This document shows positions 1-9,681 of a stretch of DNA of 64,000 bases, piece by piece (positions within the stretch are counted from its first letter, which is position 1; the number at the start of each line of letters is the position of its first letter). The DNA is from Candidatus Poribacteria bacterium (GTDB lineage: Bacteria; Poribacteria; WGA-4E; WGA-3G). The notes beneath the pieces are model-generated. The model ran no database searches and had not been told where the DNA came from. It saw only the letters and a program-made list of their open reading frames with translations. Both the position numbers and the translations under genes were made by a program. Location of the stretch: positions 1 to 64,000 of the forward strand of contig JAAXHO010000067.1 of assembly GCA_012270795.1 (NCBI GenBank). The letters are read 5' to 3'.

Positions 1-7
1 GAAACCC

Positions 8-24
8 GACAATTGAATGCCTCT
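8..24. repeat. Terminal repeat of a dispersed element
   Basis: GACAATTGAATGCCTCT, the same 17-bp sequence that closes elements near 25468, 35641 and 45253 and opens (reverse complement) those at 13031 and 17030. Here it is probably the right end of an element that lies mostly outside the window. Confidence 0.55.
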
Positions 25-32
25 GTCTGATT

Positions 33-280
33 GGGAGCGAATAAAGTTTTACTTATGTCTGAGCAAGGATTTTCAGGATTATCAGATTACCAAATCAAGA
101 AATCAACGGTATGAATGCCTTTTGGCATTCCCCGGGATTACCTCATCAATAGTTTTTTGATACAGATTTGTGTTAACTTATGAATGGGTGTGTAATACCT
201 CAAACTCATAATCCTGAAAATCTGGAAATCCTGAAAATCCTGGTTCAGACAAGTGAAAACAACTTTACTCACAATTCATG
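33..280. repeat. Long imperfect inverted repeat
   Basis: The arm near 36-82 (AATAAAGTTTT, then GTCTGAGCAAGGATTTTCAG) is complementary, with a few mismatches, to the arm near 215-278 (CTGAAAATCCTGGTTCAGAC, then ACTTTACTCAC). The outer motif resembles the GTGTGTAAAGTTTTTGTCAC ends of the elements at 17245-17280 and 35651-35917, so this is probably a member of the same family. No coding sequence is visible between 1 and 411. Confidence 0.5.
100..136 (+). repeat. Small hairpin repeat, copy 1
   Basis: AAATCAACGGTAT is followed by the hairpin GAATGCC-TTTT-GGCATTC (113-130) and CCCG. A second copy lies at 36104-36140 with stem GAATGCT/AGCATTC. The closing pair changes from C-G to T-A, a compensatory difference. 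Confidence 0.5.
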
Positions 281-314
281 CCAAAAACTTTACACACAAA
301 CATTTAAAATATTT

Positions 315-1935
<1,621 letters not shown>

Positions 1936-2001
1936 ACTGTCTTATAATGTATCTTACAAACTAAGGAATATGTCAAAGTTTCAAAAGAAAGGAAAGCGTA
2001 C

Positions 2002-2550
2002 ATGAAAGTTAACGAAGAGATGTCATTTTGGGATAGACTCTATATTCCAGCGTTGATTAAAGGGATGTTCACAACGTTAAAACATATCCCAAAAAAGAAA
2101 CTCACAGTTCAGTACCCCGAAGACCCGCGAAGCGTCAATGAACGCAATGATAGATATCGTGGTATTCACAAACTCACCAGGACTGATCAAGATGAAATCA
2201 AATGTGTTGCATGTTTCTTATGTGCAACAGCGTGTCCGGCTGACTGCATAACAATTCAGGCAGCCCCTGCACCTGAAGGATGGACAACAAAAGAAGGTTA
2301 TCAACGAGAAAAATATCCAGATGTATTTGAAATTAATATGCTGCGCTGCATTTTCTGCGGATATTGTGTTGAAGCATGCCCTGAAGACGCTATTCGTATG
2401 ACAGGATTGACATTACCACAATACTTCCGTGAACGTCAAGAAGAAGGTGAAAACCTTGGAAGTTCACGGAGTGATTTCATCTTTGACCGGGATATGCTGG
2501 TCGCAAACAACGACATCGCTCAGGAAGGACTAAGCGTTGAGGCACAATAA
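2002..2550 (+). CDS. nuoI: NADH-quinone oxidoreductase subunit I
   Basis: Peripheral-arm subunit of respiratory complex I that carries the two [4Fe-4S] clusters (N6a/N6b) passing electrons toward the quinone site. Two ferredoxin motifs are visible: C68-x2-C71-x2-C74-x3-C78 and C116-x2-C119-x2-C122-x3-C126, each followed by P. The N-terminus (FWDRLYIPALIKGMFTTLKH) is the amphipathic membrane-facing helix usual in NuoI. The length of 182 residues fits the family. A good ribosome binding site (AAAGGAAAG) precedes the ATG. It stands alone: no other nuo genes are nearby, so the complex I operon must be split or elsewhere in the genome. Confidence 0.93.
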   Translation: MKVNEEMSFWDRLYIPALIKGMFTTLKHIPKKKLTVQYPEDPRSVNERNDRYRGIHKLTRTDQDEIKCVACFLCATACPADCITIQAAPAPEGWTTKEGYQREKYPDVFEINMLRCIFCGYCVEACPEDAIRMTGLTLPQYFRERQEEGENLGSSRSDFIFDRDMLVANNDIAQEGLSVEAQ

Positions 2551-2648
2551 CAAAATACATGGACCCGGTTTTCTCATGCTATTCAAGTGTTTCACGATAC
2601 AGTCAGCTACACTGCCCGAATGACGAAAGGTGTTGTCTGTAAACGACT

Positions 2649-3227
2649 ATGATATCACACCCCCCATTTCCAAAGAAAAAATATCAAATACTCTACGCTG
2701 ATCCACCTTGGGATTATAAAGGGCAATTGCAGCACACAGGTACTGGCGGCAAAGATAGCGGTGGAGCAATACGACATTATCCGACCATATCTGTAACAGA
2801 AATGGCGAATTGGAATATTGCATCCATTACGACAGATAATAGTCTTTTATTCATGTGGAGTACATCCCCTCACCTTGACCAAGCTATCATATTAGGAAAA
2901 GCCTGGGGATTTCGCTGGGCGACTGTTGCCTTTGTTTGGGACAAGTGTCGCGTCAATCCTGGATTCTATACGATGAGTCAATGTGAATTATGCCTTGTTT
3001 TTAAACGTGGGAGTATTCCACAACCGAGAGGTATGCGAAATATACGACAACTTGTTCAGTCAAAAAGGACGCGGCATTCTGAAAAACCAGATGAAGTCCG
3101 AAAACGCATAAATGAGATGTTCCCAGACCAAAGCAAACTTGAACTTTTTGCCAGAAAGAAAGTTGAAGGATGGGACGTTTGGGGTCTTGAGATAAAACAG
3201 GAACCTAACTTAGAAAATGTCCTGTAA
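2649..3227 (+). CDS. MT-A70 family adenine methyltransferase
   Basis: Predicted S-adenosylmethionine-dependent N6-adenine methyltransferase of the MT-A70 family, acting on DNA or RNA. The catalytic DPPW tetrad is at residues 18-21 in the context YADPPWDYKG, and the C-terminal half keeps the family pattern (MWSTSPHL, RHSEKPDEV, LELFARK, GWDVWG). At 192 residues it is a compact stand-alone enzyme like those of phages and other mobile elements; no restriction gene adjoins it. No strong ribosome binding site precedes the ATG. The gene is followed after 162 bp by a large protein of unknown function. Target and substrate cannot be told from sequence. Confidence 0.85.
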   Translation: MISHPPFPKKKYQILYADPPWDYKGQLQHTGTGGKDSGGAIRHYPTISVTEMANWNIASITTDNSLLFMWSTSPHLDQAIILGKAWGFRWATVAFVWDKCRVNPGFYTMSQCELCLVFKRGSIPQPRGMRNIRQLVQSKRTRHSEKPDEVRKRINEMFPDQSKLELFARKKVEGWDVWGLEIKQEPNLENVL

Positions 3228-3389
3228 AGTACGCTTATATTGAAGATTGGATACTTTTTATAGTAAAATCTAAAAATATGCGCACCTACCGCAATATAAT
3301 AGTAATTTAGATTTCACTATATAACTGAAGGCACAAACATAATTCGTTGGATAAATTACTAATTGGGAGGATAGGATATAACTGACGCA

Positions 3390-6149
3390 ATGCAAGATAT
3401 TTCACTCAATTTTCACGCAGAATCACTATTTACATTAACGGATAAAATCAAAGCAAGTGTTGAGGGACGGATAAGTTGGGGAGACACCTTTGGGATAACA
3501 CTAGGTAATGGTAACACGAAACATCTTATCGTATGGACACCAAAAGAGTCTTCTGAGAGTCAAGTCCTTCCCGGTTTTGACTCCAAAGATGGGAAACTGA
3601 CACTAAAAATGAAACATCGTCCAGGTGCATGGGTATCTTGGATCGACGAATCTATTGTTCGAGCCGCAGCAATTGACGATTATGACCGCGTACAGAAAAG
3701 TGTGCAGGAGTTAGAACGCAACATCCGACATATCACGGATTTTGCTGATGGTATTATTGCAAATATCACTGTTCAACATTTAGGTAAATCCCTTACACTT
3801 ACCCAACTCACTGAAGAAGTATTACAATCCCGCCTGACGGTACCAAACAGTATCAAAACAGGAGGATTTATACTTGCTGATACAACGAAGAGTTCACAAC
3901 AAGATGCAAAAGTTATCATTCCAGAGCAGACGCATATCAATCGCGTAAACCTCAATGAAGATACCGTGTTGACTGAAATTAGCAAAAATGAAAACAAGAC
4001 TGTTTTTGTATTCATTCGTACACATATAAAGAACTTTCCAGATTTAACTGACTTAGAATACAGTTTAGCATTACAGAATCGCATTTTGGAACAAAAAAAT
4101 TCTAATGCATTACAATCAGTGCGTATTTTACCTACTGCAGCAGTTTATAACCCACTTGAATCAGAAAATATTAAACTTGCCCCTATTGAAATCACTGGGG
4201 AAACTAAGGATATTGAAAAAGCGATTAGTGAATGCTCCAATAAAATTAGCAAATATAGAAAAAAGGTAAATCAACATGCGTATCAGTTAATGACTCAATT
4301 CCAACAAGGTGTAGATAGTCGACTAAAGGCACTCATGTTAAACCGTGGGCAACGAATTCATCAGAAAGTGTGGGATGATCTCATCGTACGTGAACTACGA
4401 AATACTAATTTGGCATTTTGTGATTATTTCAATACGTTCATCAGTGAACATTTTGATGCGGAAAGAGCAGAGAAAGCAACGAACCTACTAAAAGAAAAAA
4501 TTGACTCCATAATTGAGTTGTGGCAATTGCAAGAGAACCAACAGTTTACCTTCAGCAACATGATTCAATCAAGTTATATATTAACGAACAAAGTAATGGA
4601 TCAGGCTACCGCTCTTTTTTATGACCTTGTTTTTGATGTAGATTTCATTGAAACGGGACTTGTTAAAAAGGTTCAACTACAAATCACGAAAAATGGTGTT
4701 CTCTTTGATAAAATTCTTCTACCAGAATGGACATCTGGTACTGTGCAGGAAAAAATCACTCGTATAGGACTTCGCTCTACATTACACCCCATGCAGATCG
4801 ATAGAATGCGAAATGTCTGGTTGGCTTGCCTTGAAATCGCTAACTATGCAAGTCAGCACAATCAAATATTTGAAAAGGTGATACACCCACTGGAGACCGT
4901 CCTCTTAGCTCCAAAGTCTACGGCATCACAAAGGAACAACAATGCTAAAAGACATGCTACATCCAAATTCAGTGGTTTTGAGATTGTGGAAAGTGAATTT
5001 GTGGATATACTGAAACGTGTAGAAAATCATCTTCCAATCATAAAGTCTTGGATTGAGCACGCACCGAAAGAAACTGACAAATCCCAACAGTATTACACAA
5101 CATTATGGACATTAGTGCTGAATGGTAAAATGCGGGAAAGGCTTCTCAACGACTTTCAACCTACTTGCGATATCAACATCAGTGTACCTGACCAAACAAA
5201 GCGTCTTATGAATCTGACATTGGAAAGTCAACTCGTCGTAGAAGATGAAAGGGACAGGAAAACACTGGAACGGAATCTCAATAAGGCACTTGTGACAAAA
5301 ACAGGACATAACTTAAGAGATATTACTACAGCAGAAAAACTCGCTATTCATGGAGATGTAACGCTATCATTGCTACGCGAAGAATTAGAACGATATGATG
5401 TAACGTTAACAAAACGTGCAAACCGTTTGACAAACCCATCGCGCAAAGAAAAAAAACGCAGCTCTAACAATCTTAAAGACAACGGTAATCTAAATCCTGA
5501 TTCTATCCAAGCAGTACAAACAAAAGTTAGTGATATGATCGCTTTCTTGAAACCTTATGATGAAACTGAAGCCATTCGTACACTTGCAAATGCAGGTCTA
5601 AAGAAGAACGGTGCTACAATTGAAGAAATACGTAAGCAACAGGTACTAAGTTTTGACCTAAATGAACTTCCTACCATAGGGGATACTTGGTTAAACGATA
5701 TAAAAACTGTGAACGACTATCCAAATCTGCGAGTATTTCTACTGCAAAACAAGCTACCTATTTCAACGACAGGTCGTATCCTAATGGAATTACGGAGCAT
5801 ATTATCTGACTCTCTTTTCAATCAAGTTTTAGGACTAATACAAGAGGTAAAAGAACTTCAAAACAGCAATTATCAAGGCAATGCATTAGACCAGTTTGTG
5901 GATTACATCTCAGAAAAAGTATGGCGATGGGAACTAACACAGATAACACCTGATGAACTTCCCGTTGTTGTAAAAGAAAAGGTTTTAACCTCAACCGTTT
6001 GTTATGAAAAGGAGGTAGAAGCCTTAATGGAATATGCTGAACGTTACGACGAATTGCTTGAAACAAAACTAAAACCCAGTTCGGATATGTGCAAACAACG
6101 TGAAAACCTTGAATCTCGTTTTCAAGAAATTGTTGATACGCTACTATAG
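3390..6149 (+). CDS. Large protein of unknown function (919 aa)
   Basis: Not recognised. The protein is soluble in appearance, with no signal peptide or membrane segment. The first 90 residues look beta-rich and contain WGDTFGITLGNG and a tryptophan-rich patch (WVSWIDE). The bulk is charged and helical, with likely coiled-coil segments near residues 95-115, 280-310 and 340-370. A basic, polar linker (RKEKKRSSNN) near residues 685-700 separates a C-terminal helical region. No Walker, nuclease or methyltransferase motif was found. It follows the MT-A70 gene in the same direction, so the two may form one unit. A start with a convincing ribosome binding site is not obvious; GGGAGG lies about 20 nt upstream. 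Confidence 0.75.
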   Translation: MQDISLNFHAESLFTLTDKIKASVEGRISWGDTFGITLGNGNTKHLIVWTPKESSESQVLPGFDSKDGKLTLKMKHRPGAWVSWIDESIVRAAAIDDYDRVQKSVQELERNIRHITDFADGIIANITVQHLGKSLTLTQLTEEVLQSRLTVPNSIKTGGFILADTTKSSQQDAKVIIPEQTHINRVNLNEDTVLTEISKNENKTVFVFIRTHIKNFPDLTDLEYSLALQNRILEQKNSNALQSVRILPTAAVYNPLESENIKLAPIEITGETKDIEKAISECSNKISKYRKKVNQHAYQLMTQFQQGVDSRLKALMLNRGQRIHQKVWDDLIVRELRNTNLAFCDYFNTFISEHFDAERAEKATNLLKEKIDSIIELWQLQENQQFTFSNMIQSSYILTNKVMDQATALFYDLVFDVDFIETGLVKKVQLQITKNGVLFDKILLPEWTSGTVQEKITRIGLRSTLHPMQIDRMRNVWLACLEIANYASQHNQIFEKVIHPLETVLLAPKSTASQRNNNAKRHATSKFSGFEIVESEFVDILKRVENHLPIIKSWIEHAPKETDKSQQYYTTLWTLVLNGKMRERLLNDFQPTCDINISVPDQTKRLMNLTLESQLVVEDERDRKTLERNLNKALVTKTGHNLRDITTAEKLAIHGDVTLSLLREELERYDVTLTKRANRLTNPSRKEKKRSSNNLKDNGNLNPDSIQAVQTKVSDMIAFLKPYDETEAIRTLANAGLKKNGATIEEIRKQQVLSFDLNELPTIGDTWLNDIKTVNDYPNLRVFLLQNKLPISTTGRILMELRSILSDSLFNQVLGLIQEVKELQNSNYQGNALDQFVDYISEKVWRWELTQITPDELPVVVKEKVLTSTVCYEKEVEALMEYAERYDELLETKLKPSSDMCKQRENLESRFQEIVDTLL

Positions 6150-6159
6150 GAACATAGAC

Positions 6160-7083
6160 ATGAAAATAACAATCATAGGTGCAAGTCAGATAGCATTTTC
6201 AACTGCATGGGGTATTTGTCATTCGGAGTTAGCACAGCAAATCAACTTTTACAATGACACACAATCGGTCATCAAACGGGGGAATCGCACTGCAAATCTC
6301 CAAAATACGCTCAGCAATAGCATAGAAGATATGACTCTGGCAACTGCTATATGTGCAAGTGACACCCAGATTTCGTTGACAAACAAAAGTGAGGAGTTAT
6401 CTGATTCAGACGTGGTAATCTTCCTTCCCACATCATTGCCTTACGGTTTTCATTCATCACAAGCATTGAAAACGACAAATCTCTCAGTCACTCGACAGAT
6501 TGTCCCTAAGATTCAAGAACATATCCAGAATGCAATCATCCTAATCGCCATACCTTATGCAAATTACATCGCAGCATGGATACATCAGAAGCATGGTTTG
6601 ATCAACATCATTGGTATTGCTAACGGCGTATCCACTGCCCACCTAAAATCTGAAATTGCTAATCGGTTGGGGATTTCTGTGAAGGATGTTTCCGCACTTG
6701 CAATCGGAAATGACGAAGTAACGCACCCACTAACCCAGTATTGCCGAGTCAATGGTATCCCTCTATCACAATTGATGCATGAATCCGATATACAAAGTCT
6801 ATCTGAAACCGTCGCTGAACGTTGTCCCTATACCTCCGCAAGCGATTTTACATTAGCGAGTCATATTCTACAAGTCGTTTCATCCATCAGTCTTGATAAA
6901 AAACGTGTGATGAGTGTTGGCACACGGATTTCAACTGACACAACTTCTGTTTTCCTGAATGTCCCCTCAAAAATAGGCAGTAACGGCATTGAGAACATTA
7001 TTCCGCTGGAACTAACTGACACACAGACTGAACAATTTAAAGAACTTGTAGCACAAAGTGCAGCATCCCAAAACTATAGTTGA
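6160..7083 (+). CDS. Malate/lactate dehydrogenase-like protein, probably inactive
   Basis: The 307-residue protein has the layout of the NAD-dependent LDH/MDH superfamily: an N-terminal Rossmann strand and loop (ITIIGASQIAFSTAW, in place of GxGxxG), a strand ending in SDVVIFL where the family has aDvVvit, and the diagnostic C-terminus VPSKIGSNGIENIIPLELT. Two catalytic landmarks differ: the DxxR segment reads NGVSTAHLKSEIA, and the active-site histidine motif (GxHGD) reads GNDEVT. I infer loss of dehydrogenase activity or a new substrate. Start 6160 is preferred over 6100 because the longer form overlaps the upstream gene by 50 bp and AGGAAC precedes 6160. It sits 10 bp after the 919-aa gene and may be co-transcribed with it. 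Confidence 0.7.
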   Translation: MKITIIGASQIAFSTAWGICHSELAQQINFYNDTQSVIKRGNRTANLQNTLSNSIEDMTLATAICASDTQISLTNKSEELSDSDVVIFLPTSLPYGFHSSQALKTTNLSVTRQIVPKIQEHIQNAIILIAIPYANYIAAWIHQKHGLINIIGIANGVSTAHLKSEIANRLGISVKDVSALAIGNDEVTHPLTQYCRVNGIPLSQLMHESDIQSLSETVAERCPYTSASDFTLASHILQVVSSISLDKKRVMSVGTRISTDTTSVFLNVPSKIGSNGIENIIPLELTDTQTEQFKELVAQSAASQNYS

Positions 7084-7184
7084 AAGTTTAAAGGAAACAA
7101 ACTCTTTAAATGATGTTTATGGTTAAAGCACATACAATACAACTCAGTGAATTTATAACATCAATAATAAAATACCGATAACAA

Positions 7185-8306
7185 ATGAGAGAAATCTATC
7201 AAAAAATCCCAGAATTAATTGAATCGGACCAAGTAGGGGCATACTGTACTGTGGTTGAGACCAAAGGGTCAACACCACAGAAACCTGGTGCGAAACTGCT
7301 GATTCTACCAGACCTACGGAATATCGGCACACTCGGTGGTGGTTGTGTGGAAGCAGAAGCACGCCGACAGGCAATCGGACTCATGCAAGACGGTCATCCT
7401 CGCTTGCTTGAGTTTCAATTGGATAGCGACTACGGTTGGGATGATGGACTCATCTGTGGCGGCAATATGAAAATCTTCATAGATTTACCCAGAACCCGCG
7501 CCGAAGCAGATATGTTCACACGCATGCAGGAACTCAATGCAAAGAAAATACCCCTAATATGTGCGACAGTTGTAAAAAATGATGAGCACAACACTAATGT
7601 TGGCAAGAAGATGGTTTTTGCTACTAACGGAGATAAGATTGGCACTTTAGGAAATTCGGATTTGGAAACAGAAGTTGAAACTCAAATGTCCGACATCCTT
7701 CAAAAAAATCGCGCAGGTGTATTCCAGCAAAACGATACAACTGCCATTTTTCTTGAACCCCTACAACCCAGACCGACTTTACTTATTGCAGGAGCGGGAC
7801 ATGTTGGGCAAGCACTTTGCCATCTGGGAAGTTGGTTAGATTTTGACATAGTAATCGTTGATGACCGCGCAGACTTTGCTTCTGCTGTAAGACTTCCTGA
7901 AGCAGATGAAATTATCATCGGAGATATTGCAGAGGAACTCCGAAAATATCCAATCAATCATCTCACCTATGTCGTTATTGTAACACGTGGACATCAGCAC
8001 GACGAATCCGCACTGCATAGCGTCGTTGAATCAAACGCACGATATATTGGACTGATTGGAAGCCGCAGGAAGATAAAACTAATCTTTGACGATCTGTTAG
8101 AAGTCGGTGTCCCGATTGAAAAACTGAAGCGAGTCTACGCACCAATCGGATTGGACATAAACTCAAAAACTGTACCTGAGATTGCTGTAAGTATCGCTTC
8201 ACAATTAATTCAGGTTCGCAACGGAGTAGATGTAGAAGACACGTTGGATGCACAACCTTCCAAAATGCCTACCATAAAACTCAGTGAAATGGGAGATAAT
8301 TCGTGA
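7185..8306 (+). CDS. xdhC: XdhC/CoxI family protein
   Basis: XdhC-type proteins bind molybdenum cofactor and insert or sulfurate it for xanthine dehydrogenase-like enzymes. The N-terminal XdhC/CoxI domain is clear (GSTPQKPGAKLLI, GTLGGGCVEAEA, CGGNMKIFID). The C-terminal half is the XdhC Rossmann domain (LLIAGAGHVGQAL, then VIVDDRADFA, GLIGSRRK and PIGLDINSKTVPEIAVSI). The length of 373 residues is usual. No molybdo-hydroxylase genes are in the window, although mobA (26.1 kb) and the molybdoenzyme msrP (36.2 kb) are. The stop codon overlaps the GTG of the next gene by 4 nt, indicating translational coupling with a PhyH dioxygenase. Confidence 0.92.
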   Translation: MREIYQKIPELIESDQVGAYCTVVETKGSTPQKPGAKLLILPDLRNIGTLGGGCVEAEARRQAIGLMQDGHPRLLEFQLDSDYGWDDGLICGGNMKIFIDLPRTRAEADMFTRMQELNAKKIPLICATVVKNDEHNTNVGKKMVFATNGDKIGTLGNSDLETEVETQMSDILQKNRAGVFQQNDTTAIFLEPLQPRPTLLIAGAGHVGQALCHLGSWLDFDIVIVDDRADFASAVRLPEADEIIIGDIAEELRKYPINHLTYVVIVTRGHQHDESALHSVVESNARYIGLIGSRRKIKLIFDDLLEVGVPIEKLKRVYAPIGLDINSKTVPEIAVSIASQLIQVRNGVDVEDTLDAQPSKMPTIKLSEMGDNS

Positions 8307-9199
8307 ATCAAGATCAAAACGTATTGATTAAGGAAATTGAAATATCGGTTGATAATTTAGACCTACAACAAGCAGCAGATATATTTGAAGATCATGGATG
8401 CCTTGTCGTGCGTGGGTTGATGAAACCTTATATCAAGGCAATTCAGCATGACATTGAAGCTGCTGCTGCGGAATCTTTGTCACTTCTTGACAAGGCACAG
8501 CAGATTGTTGAAGGTTGGCGTACTCCTAATGGGACACTATTCATTCCTGCACCGCAAGGCTATGACAGAGATAAGCAGATCATGGTGTTAGCAGTGAACT
8601 ATCAAACAAGTGCAGCGTTCTTTCATTCCGCCTTTGACGAAAATGCTGTGAGTATCGTTGAAGCGATATTAGGACCGAATGTTGAGATTTTTGGAAATGG
8701 ACAGTGTTTATATAAGGAACCTGTCGGCGGGCATCCAAAGCACCTCCACCAAGACTCGGCATATTTTGAACATCGCTATCAGGGACCTGTCGGTATATTG
8801 AACTATGTTGTAGACACTGACCTTGTGAACGGTGCTTTACACGTTGTTCCAGGCTCACATAAGCTTGGACAACTCAAGCATATTGACACGTTCTCACATC
8901 TCGGTTTGGAAGAGGATGAGTGGCCGTGGGAAAGCGCGCTTCCTGTAATTGGTGATGCTGGTGATTCAATCTTTTTTAATGTCAAAACGGTGCACGGTTC
9001 TAAACAAAACATGTCGGACAAACCACGTCCGGTCTTTATCAACCGTTATCGTCGGACAGATGACTTTGTGATTATTGGCGGCACAACGGCTGCAAATCGA
9101 GCAGAAGCGGAAAAACGTGCTGCGGCAGCAGAGGAAGCGAAAAAATCCAACAACGATCGCGGTTTGATGGTGCGAGGATTCCGTCCTTTTGCTGGTTAA
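8303..9199 (+). CDS. Phytanoyl-CoA dioxygenase (PhyH) family protein
   Basis: Predicted Fe(II)/2-oxoglutarate-dependent oxygenase. The metal-binding facial triad is visible as H149-x-D151 (in HLHQDSAY) and H231 (in TVHGSKQN), followed by the RPVFINRYR segment expected to bind 2-oxoglutarate. Its 298 residues fit the family. The substrate is unknown; such enzymes are expanded in Poribacteria-like genomes. It starts with GTG overlapping the xdhC stop (GTGA). The last 40 residues are an alanine/glutamate-rich helix (AEAEKRAAAAEEAKK) that probably is not part of the catalytic fold. The next gene is convergent, 40 bp away. Confidence 0.9.
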   Translation: MNQDQNVLIKEIEISVDNLDLQQAADIFEDHGCLVVRGLMKPYIKAIQHDIEAAAAESLSLLDKAQQIVEGWRTPNGTLFIPAPQGYDRDKQIMVLAVNYQTSAAFFHSAFDENAVSIVEAILGPNVEIFGNGQCLYKEPVGGHPKHLHQDSAYFEHRYQGPVGILNYVVDTDLVNGALHVVPGSHKLGQLKHIDTFSHLGLEEDEWPWESALPVIGDAGDSIFFNVKTVHGSKQNMSDKPRPVFINRYRRTDDFVIIGGTTAANRAEAEKRAAAAEEAKKSNNDRGLMVRGFRPFAG

Positions 9200-9239
9200 T
9201 AGAAAATACTTGTCACACATTGTATTTTTTACTATACGG

Positions 9240-9656
9240 TTATCCCATCTGATATAGCATCAGGTAAATAAGTACGCCTGTCACAGATACATATAACCAG
9301 ATTGGAAAGGTTATCTTTGCGATGCGGCGGTGTTTGTCAAACTTTTCACGCCATGCTAAATAGAGTGTCCGTAACGCCAAGGGGACGATTGTGAATGCTA
9401 AAATAATATGCGAAACCAGAATCGTAAAGTAGATAGGTCGTATCCATCCTTGTCGTGTAAATGACTTTGACCCTACATTTGCATGATATATACAATAACT
9501 TATCAGAAAAAGGACAGATACACCAAATGCAGCAAGCATACATTTCTTATGCGTGTCAATTTTCCGTTGGCGAATTTGCACATAACCTATTACTAACAGG
9601 ATCGCACTAATTGTATTTAATGTTGCATTGATTGTCGGTAAGTCTGAGATTTTCAT
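9240..9656 (-). CDS. DUF420 family membrane protein (CtaM/YozB-like)
   Basis: Small integral membrane protein of 138 residues with four predicted transmembrane helices and the histidine-containing pattern of DUF420: PTINATLN near the start, HKKCMLAAF, YCIYHAN, SHIILAF and HRRIAKITFPIWLYVSVTGV. In Bacillus the DUF420 protein YozB (CtaM) is needed for assembly of a haem-copper oxidase; the same role is inferred here, but no oxidase genes are nearby. The start at 9656 is preferred: a longer in-frame version to 9776 would overlap the helicase gene and add a non-membrane tail. It lies 25 bp downstream of the helicase gene and is probably co-transcribed with it. Confidence 0.8.
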   Translation of the reverse strand: MKISDLPTINATLNTISAILLVIGYVQIRQRKIDTHKKCMLAAFGVSVLFLISYCIYHANVGSKSFTRQGWIRPIYFTILVSHIILAFTIVPLALRTLYLAWREKFDKHRRIAKITFPIWLYVSVTGVLIYLMLYQMG

Positions 9657-9681
9657 CAATTTTTTTGCCTTTAAGATAGTA

